A stretch of 64,000 bases of DNA, from positions 62,001 to 126,000 of the forward strand of contig JANFXS010000004.1 in assembly GCA_024460105.1 (NCBI GenBank), given 5' to 3'. Shown one piece after another: positions 63,450 to 64,000 of the stretch (position 1 is the stretch's first letter; every line of letters starts with the position of its first letter). The position numbers were made by a program, and so were the translations under genes. Source of the stretch: Anaerotignum faecicola. Its GTDB lineage: Bacteria; Bacillota; Clostridia; Lachnospirales; Anaerotignaceae. Under the pieces are notes generated by a model. That model did not search any database, was not told where the DNA came from, and was given only the letters and a program-made list of their open reading frames with translations.

Positions 63450-64000
63450 TCATTTGCCCTCCTCTTTTGGCGCTTTAAATACTCCCAACGGGAATGTCGA
63501 TAAAACTGTGTTGTCAACCCATTTAAGGGCTTCAACAGGTTTTACGCCCCAGCCTGTAGGACATGGCGAAACAACTTCCACAAAGCTTAACCCTTTGCCT
63601 TCAAGCTGATATGTAAACGCCTTTTTGATAGCGGCTTTCATTTTCCTTATGTTCGCAGGAGTTGAAACCGTAACCCTTTCGCTGTAATAGCATCCCGGTA
63701 TGCCGGCGATAATTTCGGCCATGTTAACAGGATGTCCCGTAAATTCCTCGCCGCGGCCATAAGGCGACGTTGTTGTATGCTGACCCATAAGCGTTGTAGG
63801 AGCCATTTGTCCGCCCGTCATGCCGTAAATAGCGTTGTTTACAAATACAACCGTGAATTTTTCTCCCCTGATTGCCGAGTGCATAATTTCGCTCATGCCT
63901 TCCGAAACAAGGTCGCCGTCGCCCTGGTAAACGATTACAAGGTTATCCGGAGTCGCCCTTTTAACGCCTGTGCCTACAGCAGGCGCACGTCCATGAAGAG
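63450..64000 (-). CDS. 2-oxoacid:ferredoxin oxidoreductase beta subunit, 5' part beyond the window
   Basis: The frame is open to the window edge, so the start is not seen; 182 residues are visible. HGRAPAVGTGVKRATPDNLVIVYQGDGD holds the GDG thiamine-diphosphate motif (GDGD), followed by FVNNAIYGMTGGQMAPTT, typical of the TPP-binding beta subunit. Together with the gamma gene it forms an operon running leftwards; alpha and ferredoxin-like subunit genes would lie beyond 64000. The precise 2-oxoacid is not determined. Confidence 0.92.
   Translation of the reverse strand, partial: LHGRAPAVGTGVKRATPDNLVIVYQGDGDLVSEGMSEIMHSAIRGEKFTVVFVNNAIYGMTGGQMAPTTLMGQHTTTSPYGRGEEFTGHPVNMAEIIAGIPGCYYSERVTVSTPANIRKMKAAIKKAFTYQLEGKGLSFVEVVSPCPTGWGVKPVEALKWVDNTVLSTFPLGVFKAPKEEGK

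Overview
The window looks like chromosomal DNA of an anaerobic, low-to-middle G+C member of the Clostridia. Four things point there. A BofA-family protein (pro-sigmaK processing inhibitor) suggests an endospore-forming lineage. There is a 2-oxoacid:ferredoxin oxidoreductase, a FeoAB ferrous-iron system, and two adjacent genes very like the beta-alanyl-CoA:ammonia lyases of Clostridium (Anaerotignum) propionicum. The gene order parA-parB-DUF4446-serS is also clostridial. A position near Anaerotignum is inference only. Coding genes are broken up by many intergenic repeats, and TTG/GTG starts are frequent.

Layout. 0-5 kb: a D-threonate/D-erythronate kinase plus PdxA2 pair, degenerate repeats and a VOC protein. 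5.5-8 kb: an unexplained AT-rich 1 kb stretch, a uracil-DNA glycosylase and a cluster of DnaA boxes. 8-14 kb: rhomboid, BofA, thioesterase and hydrolase genes, then argS. 14.7-18.5 kb: a predicted polymorphic toxin followed by three tandem copies of a membrane protein gene. 18.5-21 kb: TraX and glycerate kinase. 21.5-28.3 kb: a tetrapyrrole operon (hemA, precorrin-2 dehydrogenase, a hemC-cobA-hemD triple fusion, hemB, hemL). 29-34.6 kb: Gx transporter/NusG-II, serS, DUF4446, parB, parA and parS-like sites. 35-40 kb: an NhaC antiporter and the feo operon. 41-51.6 kb: sppA, a MerR regulator, EamA, a GNAT protein, a DUF2156 protein, a 5 x 60 bp tandem repeat, tex and a CbxX-type AAA+ ATPase. 52-58.3 kb: XRE regulators, SLOG, a ribbon-helix-helix protein, the acl pair, a lipid kinase, tRNA-Ser(GCU) and luxS. 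58.3-62.1 kb: a second toxin locus on the minus strand. Its toxin gene is split by a repeat element and is followed by three tandem membrane-protein modules. 62.9-64 kb: gamma and beta subunits of a 2-oxoacid:ferredoxin oxidoreductase, cut by the window edge.

Two stories stand out. First, a family of roughly 140-280 bp elements occurs about a dozen times. Full copies start GCTTC.GTTTACAAGGGC, end in the inverted repeat and are flanked by TA. They behave like a non-autonomous TA-targeting transposon (MITE) that carries internal hairpins. The copy at 61101-61376 sits inside a toxin gene. Removing it together with one TA rejoins a single 516-codon reading frame. Second, the two toxin loci share a plan: a ~510-residue protein with a conserved N-terminal motif and a type-44-like C-terminus, followed by a threefold tandem array of membrane proteins. 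This looks like a toxin/immunity system whose immunity part has been amplified at both places.
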